Source: Amorphus coralli DSM 19760 | GTDB taxonomy: Bacteria; Pseudomonadota; Alphaproteobacteria; Rhizobiales; Amorphaceae | NCBI RefSeq assembly: GCF_000374525.1 | Contig: NZ_KB894570.1 | Coordinates: 62,001-126,000, forward strand | Reading direction: 5' to 3' | Length of the DNA: 64,000 nucleotides | Shown: one piece after another, positions 62,975-64,000 of the stretch | How positions within the stretch are numbered: the stretch's first letter is position 1 | How the letters are laid out: every line of letters begins with the position of its first letter | Position numbers and translations under genes: made by a program | Notes under the pieces: generated by a model | Told to the model about the DNA's origin: nothing | The model's database searches: none | Seen by the model: the letters and a program-made list of their open reading frames with translations, nothing else

Positions 62975-63633
62975 GATGGCAGAACGATGACCTTGGCGCC
63001 GACCGGCACGCGGCCATAGAGATCGATGATGTCCTGATTGAACAGCCGCACGCAGCCCGAAGACACCTTCTTGCCGATGGTGTGCGGCTCGGTGGTGCCG
63101 TGGATGCGGTACAGCGTGTCGCGACCGTTCTGGTAGAGATAGAGGGCGCGAGGGCCGAGCGGATTGTCGGGACCGCCCTCGACGCCGCCGGCATAGGGGC
63201 CGTAGCGTTCGGGTTCGCGGGCGATCATGTCCTTGGTCGGCGTCCAGCGCGGCCACTCGGCCTTGCGACCGATGTCTGCTTCGCCCTGGAAGTTGAAGGC
63301 TTCCGTCTTGCCCACGCCCACGCCGTAGCGCAGCGCCTTGCCGCCCTCGCGGACGAGATAGAGGAACCGGGCCGTCGGATCGACGACGATGGTGCCGGGC
63401 CGCTCACGGGTCGGGTAGTCGACCTCCTGGCGCAGCAGGCGCGGATCGATCTTGGACACGTCGACGGCCGGGATCGGCCACGGTTCCGTGGTGATCGGCC
63501 CGTACATGGCGACGTAGTAGGGATCGGGAACGTAGGCATTGGCGGCCGTCTGCATCGTCGACTGGCGCTGCGAGACACAGCCGCCGACAGCGAGGGCAAG
63601 ACCGACGAGGACAGACCGTCTGCTGAGAGACAT
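62950..63633 (-). CDS. L,D-transpeptidase (YkuD/ErfK family) lipoprotein
   Basis: Cell-wall cross-linking enzyme of 227 residues. The N-terminus SLSRRSVLVGLALAVGGC is a lipoprotein signal with the lipidated Cys19; twin-arginine-like residues precede the hydrophobic core in SLSRRSV. The YkuD domain (about 80-215) has PGTIVVDPTARFLYLVREGG and the catalytic motif IHGTTEPHTIGKKVSSGCVR with its Cys nucleophile. It makes 3-3 peptidoglycan cross-links or attaches outer-membrane proteins to the wall. ATG 63633 is chosen because the signal peptide starts there. Confidence 0.92.
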   Translation of the reverse strand: MSLSRRSVLVGLALAVGGCVSQRQSTMQTAANAYVPDPYYVAMYGPITTEPWPIPAVDVSKIDPRLLRQEVDYPTRERPGTIVVDPTARFLYLVREGGKALRYGVGVGKTEAFNFQGEADIGRKAEWPRWTPTKDMIAREPERYGPYAGGVEGGPDNPLGPRALYLYQNGRDTLYRIHGTTEPHTIGKKVSSGCVRLFNQDIIDLYGRVPVGAKVIVLPSYEDAGTA

Positions 63634-64000
63634 TGTTACTCCGTTACAAAACTTCGAGTGAGAGCTGGGGAGGACAGTTGGCATGGCCCGGTGCGCTCGG
63701 GAGGGCACCCTTCGAGAGACAGGTCGTCACGGCCGCAGCATCGAGGGGCGGGAAATTGCTGGCATCTTCAGTTCGCACATTCGGGCAGTGGGGACCCGGC
63801 ACGGTTTCTCACGTTCCCGCGATCCGCAGGCGCGAGGGCCAAGCCGGGCTTCGTTCGTCTGGGCGATGCGGTTGCGGTGCGATAACGGCGCAATTGCGAA
63901 CAAGTTTCGGCGCCTCTCATATTCGTGTGGAGGCGGCTGGCATCTCCCGGCCGGTGTGGCCGAACGTCCACACATGGACACGGCCGATGCGCGTCACTGG
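63634..64000. other. Terminal non-coding region
   Basis: The last 367 bases hold no ORF I can support; the apparent frames are Arg/Pro/Cys-rich products of GC-rich DNA. The lower-GC stretch just upstream of 63633 should contain the transpeptidase promoter on the minus strand, but no clear -35/-10 pair could be fixed. Confidence 0.5.

Noticed and set aside
63727-63981. 84-codon minus-strand ORF near the window end
   Set aside because: Cys/Arg/Pro-rich composition, no ribosome-binding site and no similarity that I recognise.

Overview
The window is a GC-rich chromosomal segment of an alphaproteobacterium, most likely of the Hyphomicrobiales (Rhizobiales). The main evidence is the block rpoZ-rsh-pyrE-DUF2062-pdxJ-acpS-lepB-rnc-era-recO-parC at 37000-47858, which has the gene order and 4-bp ATGA overlaps typical of that order. 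GlxBCD with a type III glutamine synthetase, an ATP12 chaperone, a sulfolipid synthase (SqdB) and a UdgB-type uracil-DNA glycosylase fit the same group. I see no rRNA, CRISPR array, transposase or prophage. The only RNA gene found is tRNA-Leu(GAG).

Layout. 148-4868: an isovaleryl-CoA dehydrogenase-like enzyme, then a 1092-residue protein with a GH64-like N-terminus and a DUF4114-like C-terminus. 5189-9791 (minus strand): MgtE, an aldehyde dehydrogenase, a 74-residue hydrophilic protein and MsrQ. 9984-15502: tRNA-Leu, LipB, pyruvate carboxylase and a MipA/OmpV outer-membrane protein. 15769-20158: a GlxB-GlxC-GlxD-GlnT operon (glutamate synthase-like parts plus a GlnT/GmaS enzyme), preceded by a cluster of TGCGC boxes. 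20505-25408 (minus): an MFS exporter, an XRE-cupin regulator, SqdB, ATP12 and a HAD hydrolase. 25518-35382: phenylacetate functions (TetR, PaaK, PaaI, PaaG on minus; PaaN on plus) joined to a complete branched-chain-amino-acid-type ABC transporter (SBP, two permeases, two ATPases). The ring-epoxidase genes paaABCDE are not present.

35367-36648 (minus) holds the glycosylase and a NYN-domain protein. After the housekeeping block come a BCCT carrier, a 28-codon ORF overlapping its stop codon, a urea transporter and an MFS protein (48009-51926). 51992-55166 (minus) is a TRAP transporter (DctM, DctQ, DctP), with a divergent DctB/DctD-like two-component system at 55361-58550. 58790-61285 encodes a four-helix membrane protein and a PQQ dehydrogenase, arranged like SldB/SldA polyol dehydrogenase. 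The window ends with an NTF2-like protein, an XRE/MmyB-type regulator with an ABM monooxygenase, and an L,D-transpeptidase lipoprotein.

Points of most interest are: a dispersed stem-loop repeat whose arms differ between copies but remain complementary (4902-5138 and 20264-20502); a DctD-like regulator without the GAFTGA loop needed for sigma-54 activation; the split anchor/catalytic PQQ dehydrogenase pair; the unlisted microprotein between two osmolyte-type carriers; and hairpins directly after both solute-binding-protein genes.
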